Origin: Algiphilus sp.
GTDB lineage: Bacteria > Pseudomonadota > Gammaproteobacteria > Nevskiales > Nevskiaceae
Assembly: GCF_023145115.1 (NCBI RefSeq)
Contig: NZ_JAGLEJ010000032.1
Span: 1 to 51,177, forward strand
DNA length: 51,177 bases
Direction of reading: 5' to 3'
How positions within the stretch are numbered: the stretch's first letter is position 1; each line of letters begins with the position of its first letter. The notes below the pieces were generated by a model. That model saw only the letters and a program-made list of their open reading frames with translations, made no database searches and was not told the origin of the DNA. The position numbers and the translations under genes are program-made. Shown piece by piece: positions 37,306 through 44,584 of the stretch.

Positions 37306-38315
37306 GCCGGGATGAAGCCGAGCGCGTGGTGGACGCGCTCCATGGTGCCGCCGGCGCGCTCGGACGCGCGTGCGGCACCGGCGCGCAGCACACCGCGCAG
37401 CCCTTCCTCGTCGGCGCGGATCTCGGTGTAGTGCTGCTGGATCGGCTCGAGCACGGCGATCACGGCGTCGGCCACGGCCTGCTTGAAGGTGCCGTAGCCC
37501 TTGCCGTCGTAGTCGCGCGCGATGGTCTCGAAACTGTCCCCCGTGCAGGCCGACAGGATCGACATCAGGTTCGACACGCCCGGCTTGGTGTCGGGGTCGA
37601 AGCGGATGCCGCCGTCCATGTCGGTCACGGCGCGCTTGATCTTGCGCTCGACGCGCTTGGGTTCATCGAGCAGATAGATGGCGTTGGTCTCGGCGTCCTC
37701 GGACTTCGACATCTTCGCCTCCGGATTCTGGAGGCCCATGATGCGGGCGCCGACCGGCGGCGTCATCGTCTCCGGCACCACGAAGGTCTCGCCGTGCTCG
37801 CGGTTGAAGCGCTGCGCGACGGTCCGCGTGAGCTCCAGGTGCTGCCGCTGGTCGTCGCCCACAGGCACCCTGTGCGCGCCGTACAGCAGGATGTCCGCGG
37901 CCATCAGGACCGGGTAGCAGAACAGGCCGGCATTGACGTTGTCGACGTGCCGGGCGGACTTGTCCTTGAACTGCGTCATGCGCTGCAGCTCGCCGTACTG
38001 GGTGTAGCAGTTCAGGATCCAGGCCAGCTCCGAGTGCGCTGGAACGTGCGACTGCACGAACAGCACGTTGCGGTCGGGGTCGAGACCGCACGCGATGTAC
38101 AGCGCGATGAACTCGTAGCAGCGCTCCAGACGGTCGGCCGGCGCCTGCCGCACCGAGATCGAGTGCAGGTCGACCAGCATGTAGTGGCAGTCGTACTCGG
38201 TGTGCAGCGGAAGCCAGTTCTTCAGGGCGCCCAGATAGTTGCCGATGGTCAGCCGCCCCGAGGGTTGCACCCCCGACAGCACGACCGGTCGTTGCCTGTT
38301 CGTTCCACTCGTCAT
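37302..38315 (-). CDS. trpS: Tryptophanyl-tRNA synthetase
   Basis: 337 residues; its ATG shares one base with the stop of the protease gene (TGATG). Class I synthetase that charges tRNA-Trp. The HIGH-equivalent is SGRLTIGNYLG and the KMSKS loop is AKMSKSEDAE. VDLHSISV, LMAADILLYGAHRVPVGDDQ cut at ADILLYGA, and the C-terminal EIRADEEGLRGVLRAGA all match the short bacterial TrpRS. Sits in the conserved site-2 protease-trpS-scpA-scpB-rluB series. Confidence 0.97.
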   Translation of the reverse strand: MTSGTNRQRPVVLSGVQPSGRLTIGNYLGALKNWLPLHTEYDCHYMLVDLHSISVRQAPADRLERCYEFIALYIACGLDPDRNVLFVQSHVPAHSELAWILNCYTQYGELQRMTQFKDKSARHVDNVNAGLFCYPVLMAADILLYGAHRVPVGDDQRQHLELTRTVAQRFNREHGETFVVPETMTPPVGARIMGLQNPEAKMSKSEDAETNAIYLLDEPKRVERKIKRAVTDMDGGIRFDPDTKPGVSNLMSILSACTGDSFETIARDYDGKGYGTFKQAVADAVIAVLEPIQQHYTEIRADEEGLRGVLRAGAARASERAGGTMERVHHALGFIPA

Positions 38316-38968
38316 CAGGGAAGCCCCGTCACGGTACCCACCATGCCCTCCACGAATCCATACATCGGCCAGAGAATCACGCCCAGGATGCCGGTGACCA
38401 GCAGCCCCAGCAGGATGATCAGGCCATACGGCTCGACCCGGTCCAGCCACGCCGCCTGGCGCGGCGGCACGAAGCCGCCCAGCACCCGCGAGCCATCGAG
38501 CGGCGGCAGCGGCAGCAGGTTCAGCACCATGAGGATGATGTTGATGCCGATCCCCGCCAGCGCCATGTAGCGCATGCCGATGGCCATGCCGCTCTCGCTG
38601 CCGGTCAGCAGCAGCAGCTTCAGCAGAATGGCCCAGCCCAGCGCCATGACGAGGTTCGCGAGCGGTCCGGCAAGCGCGACCCAGGCCATGCTGCGCCGCC
38701 CCTGATGCAGCCGCGCGGCGTTGACCGGCACCGGACGCGCCCAGCCGAACAGGAATCCGCCGATGGCGAGCAGGATGCCGGGCACGAGCAGGGTGCCGAC
38801 CGGATCGACATGGCGGAGCGGGTTCAGCGACAGCCGACCGGCCTGCTGCGCGGTCGGATCGCCCAGCGCACGGGCCGCGTAGCCGTGAGCGACCTCGTGC
38901 AGCGTGACGGCGAGCAGCACCGGCAGCGCCCACACCGCTAGCTGCTGGACGATCGTCAGGGATTCCAT
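38315..38968 (-). CDS. Site-2 protease family (M50B) membrane metalloprotease
   Basis: 217 residues from MESLTIVQQLAVWALP; an in-frame upstream ATG would add a Pro/Arg-rich stretch unlike the family. Zinc site HEVAHG within the first membrane helix and the third ligand in NLLPLPPLDGSRVLGG. About five hydrophobic segments. This short, PDZ-free subgroup is usually encoded next to trpS and scpA; its substrates are not established. Seven bases separate its start from the yciO stop. Confidence 0.9.
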   Translation of the reverse strand: MESLTIVQQLAVWALPVLLAVTLHEVAHGYAARALGDPTAQQAGRLSLNPLRHVDPVGTLLVPGILLAIGGFLFGWARPVPVNAARLHQGRRSMAWVALAGPLANLVMALGWAILLKLLLLTGSESGMAIGMRYMALAGIGINIILMVLNLLPLPPLDGSRVLGGFVPPRQAAWLDRVEPYGLIILLGLLVTGILGVILWPMYGFVEGMVGTVTGLP

Positions 38969-38975
38969 CGGCCGA

Positions 38976-39626
38976 TTATACGATCCGCTCTTCCCAGGCG
39001 GCCGCGCCCCGTCCGGCGCGGGTGATCTCGGGCGTCTCGCCACTCCAGTCCACCACGGTGGTGGGATCGGTGCCGCAGTCGCCACCGTCGATCACGATGT
39101 CCACGGCGCGGTCGAGCGCATCCCGCGCGTCGTCGGGATGCGCGACCGGCTGATCGTCCGGCGGCAGGATCAGCGTGCACGAGCTGATGGCATCGTCGAG
39201 CTCGTCGAGCATCGCCGCCACGATCCGCGAGTCGGGCACGCGCAGGCCGATGGTCTTGCGCTTCTCGTGCAGGAGCCGGCGCGGTGCCTGCTTGGTGGCG
39301 CGGAGAATGAAGGTGTACGGACCGGGCGTCGACGCCTTCAGTGCCCGGTACTGTCGGTTGTCGACCCGCGCGTAGCGCGCGATCTCGGAGAGGTCCCGGC
39401 ACACCAGCGTGAACAGATGGTGCTTGTCGAAGCGCCGGATGGCGCGGATGCGCTCGGCCGCCGCCTTGTCATCCAGCATGCTGCCCAGCGCGTAGCAGCT
39501 GTCGGTGGGATAGGCCATGACAGCGCCCTCGCGCAGGCGCGCGACCACCTGGCGCACCAGACGCGGTTGCGGGTTCTCCGGATGGATATGGAAGAATTCG
39601 GCCAATGTGCTCGCCTCGACGTGCAA
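38976..39626 (-). CDS. YciO/Sua5-family threonylcarbamoyl-AMP synthase-like protein
   Basis: 216 residues. The YrdC-type fold binds ATP, bicarbonate and threonine in Sua5/TsaC, which make the t6A modification precursor. FFHIHPENPQPRLVRQVV, YPTDSCYALG, PGPYTFILRATKQAPRRLL and EKRKTIGLRVPD match the YciO branch closely, including the order of the first strand and helix. YciO has only weak activity in E. coli and its true role is debated. First gene of the minus-strand unit; a 77-bp divergent region separates it from yciB. Confidence 0.92.
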   Translation of the reverse strand: MHVEASTLAEFFHIHPENPQPRLVRQVVARLREGAVMAYPTDSCYALGSMLDDKAAAERIRAIRRFDKHHLFTLVCRDLSEIARYARVDNRQYRALKASTPGPYTFILRATKQAPRRLLHEKRKTIGLRVPDSRIVAAMLDELDDAISSCTLILPPDDQPVAHPDDARDALDRAVDIVIDGGDCGTDPTTVVDWSGETPEITRAGRGAAAWEERIV

Positions 39627-39691
39627 CTGCCGGCCTGTTGCCGGCGGCGCGCATGGTACGCCGCACGCAGCTTTCCGGTAAGTCGCGGGCG

Positions 39692-39697
39692 TATACT
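39692..39697 (+). promoter_or_regulatory. -10 box for yciB
   Basis: TATACT lies six bases before the yciB ATG (39704). A transcript starting at normal distance would begin at or next to the start codon, so the mRNA may be leaderless; no Shine-Dalgarno sequence is visible. No clear -35 was seen. Confidence 0.4.
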
Positions 39698-39703
39698 GGG
39701 CGC

Positions 39704-40270
39704 ATGCGACAGTTGCTCGATCTCGCGCCGGCCGCCGCGTTCTTCCTCGGCTGGCTGCTCTACGACATCTACATCGCCACCGGCGCCGTCATCGTGGCGC
39801 TGTTCGCGGTGGTCGCCGCCTACTGGTTCCTGGATCGCAAGCTGCACAAGATGCACGCCTTCGCCGCGTGCGCGGCGGGTGTCTTCGGCAGCCTGACCCT
39901 GCTGCTGCGCGACCCGGTCTTCATCCAGTACAAGCCCTCGCTGGTGTACGCCTGCTTCGCGGTCATTCTCGCCGGCAGCCATTTCATCGGTGACCGCGTG
40001 CTGCTGCAGCGCATCCCGCAGCACACGCTGGTGATGCCCGACGGCCACTGGCGGCGCCTCAATGCGGCCTGGGCCGCCTTCTTCCTCGGTATCGCGGCGC
40101 TCAACCTCTACCTCGTGCACACCCAGACGGAAGCGGTCTGGGTGCATTTCCGGACCTGGGGCTACAGCCTGATCACGATGACCTTCGTGCTCTGCACGCT
40201 GCCGTTCATCGCACGCTACCTGCAGGAACGCCCCGCCGAGAACGAATCACCGGACGAGCCGCGGCCATGA
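39704..40270 (+). CDS. yciB: YciB (IspZ) septation/intracellular division membrane protein
   Basis: 188 residues from MRQLLDLAPAAAFFLGWLLY. Five membrane segments and the family motifs LDLAPAAAFF, PVFIQYKPSLVYACFA, LPDGHW-like position (MPDGHWRRLNAAWAAFF) and LNLYLVH. Relatives (also called IspZ) are inner-membrane proteins involved in septation and envelope integrity. Coupled by ATGA to yciI, a pairing also seen in E. coli. Confidence 0.94.
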   Translation: MRQLLDLAPAAAFFLGWLLYDIYIATGAVIVALFAVVAAYWFLDRKLHKMHAFAACAAGVFGSLTLLLRDPVFIQYKPSLVYACFAVILAGSHFIGDRVLLQRIPQHTLVMPDGHWRRLNAAWAAFFLGIAALNLYLVHTQTEAVWVHFRTWGYSLITMTFVLCTLPFIARYLQERPAENESPDEPRP

Positions 40271-40578
40271 GCGAGCTGCTGTACGCCATCGTCGGCCACG
40301 ACGTGCCCGACTCCCTGCCCCTGCGCCGCGAGTTGCGGCCGCGGCATCTCGATCATCTGCGCGCGCTGCAGGACGAGGGTCGACTGATCGCCGCGGGCCC
40401 GCGCCCGGCGGTCGACGCGATCGATCCGGACGCGGCCGGTTACGCCGGCAGCGTGGTGATCGCGGCTTTCGACAACATCGACGACGCGCGCGCCTGGGCC
40501 GATGCCGACCCCTACATGCTGGGCGGCGTCTTCGAGCGGGTCGACGTCTTCCCCTTCGTCCGCGCGCTGCCGGCATGA
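40267..40578 (+). CDS. YciI-like protein
   Basis: 103 residues, overlapping yciB and bolA by ATGA on each side. Small ferredoxin-like dimeric fold: LLYAIVGHDVPDSLPLRREL, HLDHLRALQDEGRLIAAGP with the conserved His-Asp pair proposed as active site, and SVVIAAFDNIDDARAWADADPY cut at FDNIDDARAW. Substrate unknown; YCII proteins may be small-molecule enzymes. Confidence 0.92.
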   Translation: MSELLYAIVGHDVPDSLPLRRELRPRHLDHLRALQDEGRLIAAGPRPAVDAIDPDAAGYAGSVVIAAFDNIDDARAWADADPYMLGGVFERVDVFPFVRALPA

Positions 40579-40877
40579 GCGCGCCGCCCGACAATCGCGA
40601 GCGCATCACCCGCATGGACGCGGTCCTGCGCGAAGCCTTCGCCCCCGATTCCCTGCGCGTCGAGGACGAGTCGCATCTCCATGTCGGCCACGCCGGCGCG
40701 CGCTCGGGCCGCGGCCACTTCCGCGTCCACATCGTGTCCGCCGCGTTTCGGGGTCAGGCACCGCTCGCGCGTCACCGCGCCGTATATGCCGCCCTCGGCA
40801 CGATGATGGAGACCGACATCCACGCGCTGGCCATCCACGCCCGCACCCCCGACGAGGCCGCCGAACGCGGCGACTGA
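40575..40877 (+). CDS. BolA/IbaG-family protein
   Basis: 100 residues. BolA proteins bind monothiol glutaredoxins and [2Fe-2S] clusters and affect cell shape and stress responses. The fold is visible as MDAVLREAFAPDSLRVEDES, GHFRVHIVSAAFRGQAPLARHRAVYAAL cut at GHFRVHIVSAAF and the conserved His in LARHRAVY, then IHALAIHARTPDE. BolA itself usually ends just so; IbaG is shorter, so BolA is favoured. Third gene of the yciB-yciI-bolA unit. Confidence 0.9.
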   Translation: MSAPPDNRERITRMDAVLREAFAPDSLRVEDESHLHVGHAGARSGRGHFRVHIVSAAFRGQAPLARHRAVYAALGTMMETDIHALAIHARTPDEAAERGD

Positions 40878-40921
40878 GCCCGCACCGGCACCGTCGGGCC
40901 CGAGGCCCTGCACCGAACGTC

Positions 40922-41281
40922 ATGTCCCCGGTACGAAACCCCAATGCGATCCCGACGCTGCTGATCGTCGTGGGCGCCGCCCTGGCCGTCTATCACGGCC
41001 CCACCGTCTGGGAGCACGAGCCCATGACGGATCACCAGGTCGAGGCCGAGGCGCGCGCGCAGCTGGAGGCGCTGGAGGAGCGGCGCGGCCCGCATCTCAG
41101 CACCATCCAGGGCGAGCAGCGAAGCGCGCTGCTCGAACGCCTGGAGGCCGAAGTCCGCGGCGTTCATGAACGCCCGTATCGCGAGGCCGCGCGCTGGTTC
41201 TTCCTGGGCGTGGGCTGCCTGATCATCGGCGCCGGGCACCGCCTCGCCGGCTGGTTGAGCGGGCGGCACTTCGGCGGTTGA
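40922..41281 (+). CDS. Small membrane protein of unknown function
   Basis: 119 residues from MSPVRNPNAIPTLLIVVG. One hydrophobic segment at residues 11-23 and a second near the C-terminus (WFFLGVGCLIIGAGHRLAGW), with a charged, probably helical stretch between them (VEAEARAQLEALEERRG). I do not recognise the family. It follows bolA by 44 bp, and its stop abuts, without a gap, the stop of the convergent lipoprotein gene. Confidence 0.65.
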   Translation: MSPVRNPNAIPTLLIVVGAALAVYHGPTVWEHEPMTDHQVEAEARAQLEALEERRGPHLSTIQGEQRSALLERLEAEVRGVHERPYREAARWFFLGVGCLIIGAGHRLAGWLSGRHFGG

Positions 41282-43468
41282 TCAACCGCCCGCAGGGGGC
41301 GGCGGAGCAGCCGGCGCTCTCACGGTGATCGGGAAACTGTAGATCGACACCAGCCCATTGGGCGACTCCACGTTCAGCTGGAAAATGCCGCTGGCGTCGC
41401 CCTCACCGGGATCGATCTCGTCCGCCGTGAATGCAAAGCCGTATGCATTGCCGCCCGCCGTATCGTCCGTCGTGCAGGGCACGGTGTACCCGGTAGCGCC
41501 CACCAGCTCACCGACATCGCCATCGACCGAGAAGCCGATACTGGTCTCCGCCGGCATGGGCTGATCATTGAGATCACGGATCACGAAGCCAATGACCATG
41601 CTGCCGCCCTGATCGATCTCGAAACTGCCCGCGCCCGGGTCGTAGTCGCCGGCACTCGACACCGAGACATCATCGACAAGATCGAGCACCGGGCTCGAAT
41701 CGGACATGATCACGGGCACCACGCGCCGCACGTTCAGGGAACGCATTCCGGTGGGTGCACAGGCCTCGGGATCGTTGCAGAGCGCGCCGGTGAAGACCCC
41801 GTCGGCGCCGTCGTAAACGCCGTTGGTGTTGAAGTCGGCGAACTCCTCGCCCCCGTTGACGAACTGGGGACCAAGGTCCCGCTGGCCATCGGAGTCGTCG
41901 TCGCGGAACGCCTCGGGCAGGTCCGTGAACTGTTCGTCGGAGTCATAGCGACCGTCACCGTTGAGATCGGTGAAGCTCTCTTCGCCAATCGCGGTCACCA
42001 GAACGGCGGAACGACCGGCACGGGAAGCGCCCTCGCTGCCCGCCACCGAACAGGTGGCGTCCGGCCCCGCCGACCCGGCCACCGAGTCGCATCCGTTGAA
42101 TGCGCCGGGCCGAGGATCCTGACTCGTCCACGGCACGGAGCAGCTGCCATCGCTGGTCTGGCAGCCTGAAACGACCGAGCCCCCCTCCGTCGTGAAGGAG
42201 ATCGCGGTACCGTCGGGAACGGGGTTGTTGAATCGATCGGCCGCCCGCACGGTGATGTTGGTGGTCGTTCCGTCGGTGCCCCAGCCCTCTACGTTGAAAC
42301 ACTCGACGGCTACCGAAAAGCTGTCGTTGTCGGGAATGCCGGTACTCACGACGAGCTGGTCCGATTGCGAGCTGATGGTCTCGCCATCGCGATCGACGGT
42401 CGCGGTCACGCGTACGGTTGTCGCAACCGTGCCCGCCGAAACGGTGGTCTGTACCTCTCCGCTATCGTCCGTAGTCCCCTCGAACGGGGTCAGCGTGATG
42501 CCGCCAACCGTCGTGTTGAGCGCGAATGCCACCCGCTCGCGAACCACCGGACCGCCAGAGACATCCTCCACCCGGAATGTGAGCACCGACGTTGTTGGGC
42601 GGCCGCTTCCCTGCAGCCCGACGAAGACCGGCTCGGCACCCACGAACGATATCGACCCCAGATCCGCCGGCTCGACCTCGATCATGCCCGTCGCCTGCAG
42701 CTGTTCTCCGTCGACCACGGTGGTGGCGGTAACGGTGTCTTCGCCGGAGCAACCACGTGCGCGGTAGGCCGCCGACACGCTGCCGGAGTTCACCGGAGCC
42801 GGATTGGGCTCGATGGTGGCCAGGCCGTCGCCAATGCAGGGGGAGGTGAACTGGACCTGCGCGTCCCCGCCGAACGGCTGATCGTTGTTGGCGACGTCGA
42901 GCAGCTTCAAGCTCAGGCCGGAACTGCCACCGGCGGACAGTGGCGACTGACCGATCGCGATCGCCCCCGGCTGGAAGTCCTCGTCAATGCTCGCCCCAAG
43001 CCGGAAATCCGGTGGCGTCGGCTGATTCGGGGCCACTACGGGAATCACGACCGTCTGCTGGACCGCGCCCGCGGCTGCGAGCACCGTGATATCGCGAAGC
43101 GTCGCGTCGCCACCGGTAGTCAGAACCGCTCTCGCCCTGCCCTCGCCGTCCGTGGTATCGCCGAGGATCTGCAGTGCGCCCGACGTTGCCGCGAAGCTTA
43201 CCGATGCGCCCTCGACCAGCCGGTTGTCGGCATCCCGCACCTGCGCGGTAACCGTGACGCCCTGCGGGGCATCGACCGCATTGGCCGGCAACTCCGCGCT
43301 GTCCGTGAGGATCGCGAGATCGGCGACATCGACGCTACCACCATCGCCATTGCCCGGCGGATTCAATCCACCGCCGCCGCTGCCGAGCTGCGCGTCACCG
43401 CCGCATGCGGCGAGCACGCAGGCCAGGATCAGGGAGCCCCCGGAACTCCACAGGCCGCCTTTGCGCAT
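41282..43468 (-). CDS. Large Ig-like (Big-1/invasin-type) repeat lipoprotein
   Basis: 728 residues. Lipoprotein signal with lipobox VLAAC (C22), then a Gly-rich linker. Several Ig-like domains follow with the Big-1 pattern: GVTVTAQVRDADNRLVEGASVSF cut at VTAQVRDADNRLVEG, DGEGRARAVLTTGG, DDSGEVQTTVSAG, ITVRAADRFNNPVPDGTAISF cut at AADRFNNPVPDGT. Around residues 500-560 there is an acidic DLNGDGRYDSDEQ and DFNTNGVYDGADG stretch resembling dockerin/EF-hand calcium loops. Many cysteines in the middle part suggest disulfides outside the cytoplasm. Probably a surface adhesin or structural protein; it is monocistronic. Confidence 0.82.
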   Translation of the reverse strand: MRKGGLWSSGGSLILACVLAACGGDAQLGSGGGGLNPPGNGDGGSVDVADLAILTDSAELPANAVDAPQGVTVTAQVRDADNRLVEGASVSFAATSGALQILGDTTDGEGRARAVLTTGGDATLRDITVLAAAGAVQQTVVIPVVAPNQPTPPDFRLGASIDEDFQPGAIAIGQSPLSAGGSSGLSLKLLDVANNDQPFGGDAQVQFTSPCIGDGLATIEPNPAPVNSGSVSAAYRARGCSGEDTVTATTVVDGEQLQATGMIEVEPADLGSISFVGAEPVFVGLQGSGRPTTSVLTFRVEDVSGGPVVRERVAFALNTTVGGITLTPFEGTTDDSGEVQTTVSAGTVATTVRVTATVDRDGETISSQSDQLVVSTGIPDNDSFSVAVECFNVEGWGTDGTTTNITVRAADRFNNPVPDGTAISFTTEGGSVVSGCQTSDGSCSVPWTSQDPRPGAFNGCDSVAGSAGPDATCSVAGSEGASRAGRSAVLVTAIGEESFTDLNGDGRYDSDEQFTDLPEAFRDDDSDGQRDLGPQFVNGGEEFADFNTNGVYDGADGVFTGALCNDPEACAPTGMRSLNVRRVVPVIMSDSSPVLDLVDDVSVSSAGDYDPGAGSFEIDQGGSMVIGFVIRDLNDQPMPAETSIGFSVDGDVGELVGATGYTVPCTTDDTAGGNAYGFAFTADEIDPGEGDASGIFQLNVESPNGLVSIYSFPITVRAPAAPPPPAGG

Positions 43469-43610
43469 CTGGTCCCCTTGACTGCTCGTGTCCGAATATC
43501 CGGCCCGATACTACGGGCGCCGGGAGGCTTCCACAAGCCGGAACATCCGCCAATTCATACCGCTGCGCGAAAAGTCGCGATTCCATCTGAAGCGCTATCC
43601 TTGCGGTTCC

Positions 43611-43650
43611 GTCCCCGTAGCTCAGCCGGATAGAGCGATCGCCTCCTAAG
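43611..43650 (+). pseudogene. Truncated tRNA-Arg(CCT), left boundary of a mobile element
   Basis: The acceptor strand GTCCCCG, D arm GCTC/GAGC and anticodon stem plus loop CTCCTAA (anticodon CCT) of a normal tRNA-Arg are present to nucleotide 39. From there the sequence changes: the 3' side of the anticodon stem should read GCGAT but reads GGGAA, and no T arm or matching acceptor strand (CGGGGAC) follows. The 3' half is therefore lost or displaced. tRNA-Arg(CCT) (argW in E. coli) is a known integration site, and the DNA to the right looks foreign. Confidence 0.75.
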
Positions 43651-43715
43651 GGAAGCCTCACACCGCTGCAAGCCTTTGATTACAGGGCTATCGCACTGAA
43701 TATGCACGCAAAACG

Positions 43716-43752
43716 CATTGCGGAACAATGGGGAGCATTGCGTAACATTGCG
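43716..43752 (+). repeat. Three CATTGCG direct repeats in helical phase
   Basis: CATTGCG occurs at 43716-43722, 43736-43742 and 43746-43752, that is at steps of 20 and 10 bp, so all three face the same side of the helix. They lie 65-100 bp from the tRNA break. Such arrays are typical of integrase arm-type or excisionase/regulator sites; which protein binds here is not known. Confidence 0.6.
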
Positions 43753-43761
43753 CAATTTTGC

Positions 43762-44274
43762 TCATGCCGAGCAGATGGAGGGCAGATGGGAACGGGCCTC
43801 TCCCCGCCAGACACGAACACGATACATCCTGGCCTGACGCCGAACTAGCGAACGTGCGGGGCGGCGCCGCGTGCGGTGGTTGAGAACGTCCTGCGCCTTG
43901 TAGACGCCCGACTGGCGGGCACCTAAGTCCAGTACCTCGAAGTGACCAGGGCGCGGCAGCGCCTCGGCCACGAAAGCCTCGACGACCTCAGCCTCGTCCT
44001 CGGTGATGCCGGAAATATCGCCATCGATGAGCGCCGGCAGCGGATCGCGGTAGATCGCGCGTTGGGGATGTGGGTCGTAGTAACGCCTCGCCTCTCCAAG
44101 CCCCCTGCTCTGGATTCCCGAGGGAGCCGCTTTTGCTGTTGTCTGGCTCGGTTGTCTCGGGGCAGCCGTCAGGGGTTGCCGGCTGGCTTGTTGTGGTCCT
44201 GCTCCGTCATCCGTCGGTCGCCGGAACCCGGCCGCGCTCGCGAACAAGCGCCGGCGGAAAGGGCCGGCGCGCAA
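43762..44274 (-). CDS. Hypothetical protein, possibly truncated
   Basis: 170 residues if read from the first ATG; the N-terminal third overlaps an inverted-repeat arm and looks non-coding, so the true start may be near residue 55. The part RYYDPHPQRAIYRDPLPALI, DGDISGITEDEAEVVEAFVAEAL and PGHFEVLDLGARQSGVY reads like a folded soluble protein, while the last 40 residues are basic (RTRRRPARSLVRRQARMYRVR). I do not recognise a family. It may be the remnant of an element gene cut at the junction. Confidence 0.3.
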   Translation of the reverse strand: MRAGPFRRRLFASAAGFRRPTDDGAGPQQASRQPLTAAPRQPSQTTAKAAPSGIQSRGLGEARRYYDPHPQRAIYRDPLPALIDGDISGITEDEAEVVEAFVAEALPRPGHFEVLDLGARQSGVYKAQDVLNHRTRRRPARSLVRRQARMYRVRVWRGEARSHLPSICSA

Positions 44275-44414
44275 GCCGCAGCCCGGAGCCGCAGGCGTAG
44301 GGACCGGGTGAGCACCGGAGCGCAGCGATCCCTTGGAGCCGGCGCGCGCGAGCGCAGGGATCCGAATAAGCGACCGACGGATGACGGAAAAAAGCAGGAC
44401 CGCCAGCCGGCAAC
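44175..44414. repeat. Long interrupted inverted repeat around a 150-bp GC-rich core
   Basis: Three blocks on the left are repeated inverted, in the correct order, on the right: GTTGCCGGCTGGC, then GGTCCTGCT, then CCGTCATCCGTCGGTCG (44204-44220), which pairs perfectly with 44371-44387. The left arm has an extra 7-nt piece between the first two blocks and the right arm five A residues between the last two. The arms pair over about 39 bp and enclose 44221-44370, which has further short stems and no convincing gene. It could be a small non-autonomous element, an origin or a structured RNA. The stretch 44415-44584 holds nothing else I can recognise. Confidence 0.7.
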
Positions 44415-44584
44415 GTTACGGCACCGAGCAACGCGGATCGAGCCAGACTATGCGCGCCGGCGGCGCGCTGATGGATCAGACGGCGGCGCTGTAGCGGCTT
44501 GTAAGCGAGTGGTTATTGCAAAAGGGCTCACACACTTTCACGATCGTACGCACTCTGGATGCACGCCCGTATTTTGATCGGACC

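Noticed and set aside
43611..43690. Intact tRNA-Arg(CCT)
   Set aside because: The anticodon stem partner, T arm and acceptor 3' strand are not found downstream within tRNA distance.
44175..44414. Retron msr-msd region
   Set aside because: Flanking inverted repeats invite the idea, but no reverse transcriptase is present nearby and the arms are far longer than retron a1/a2 pairs.
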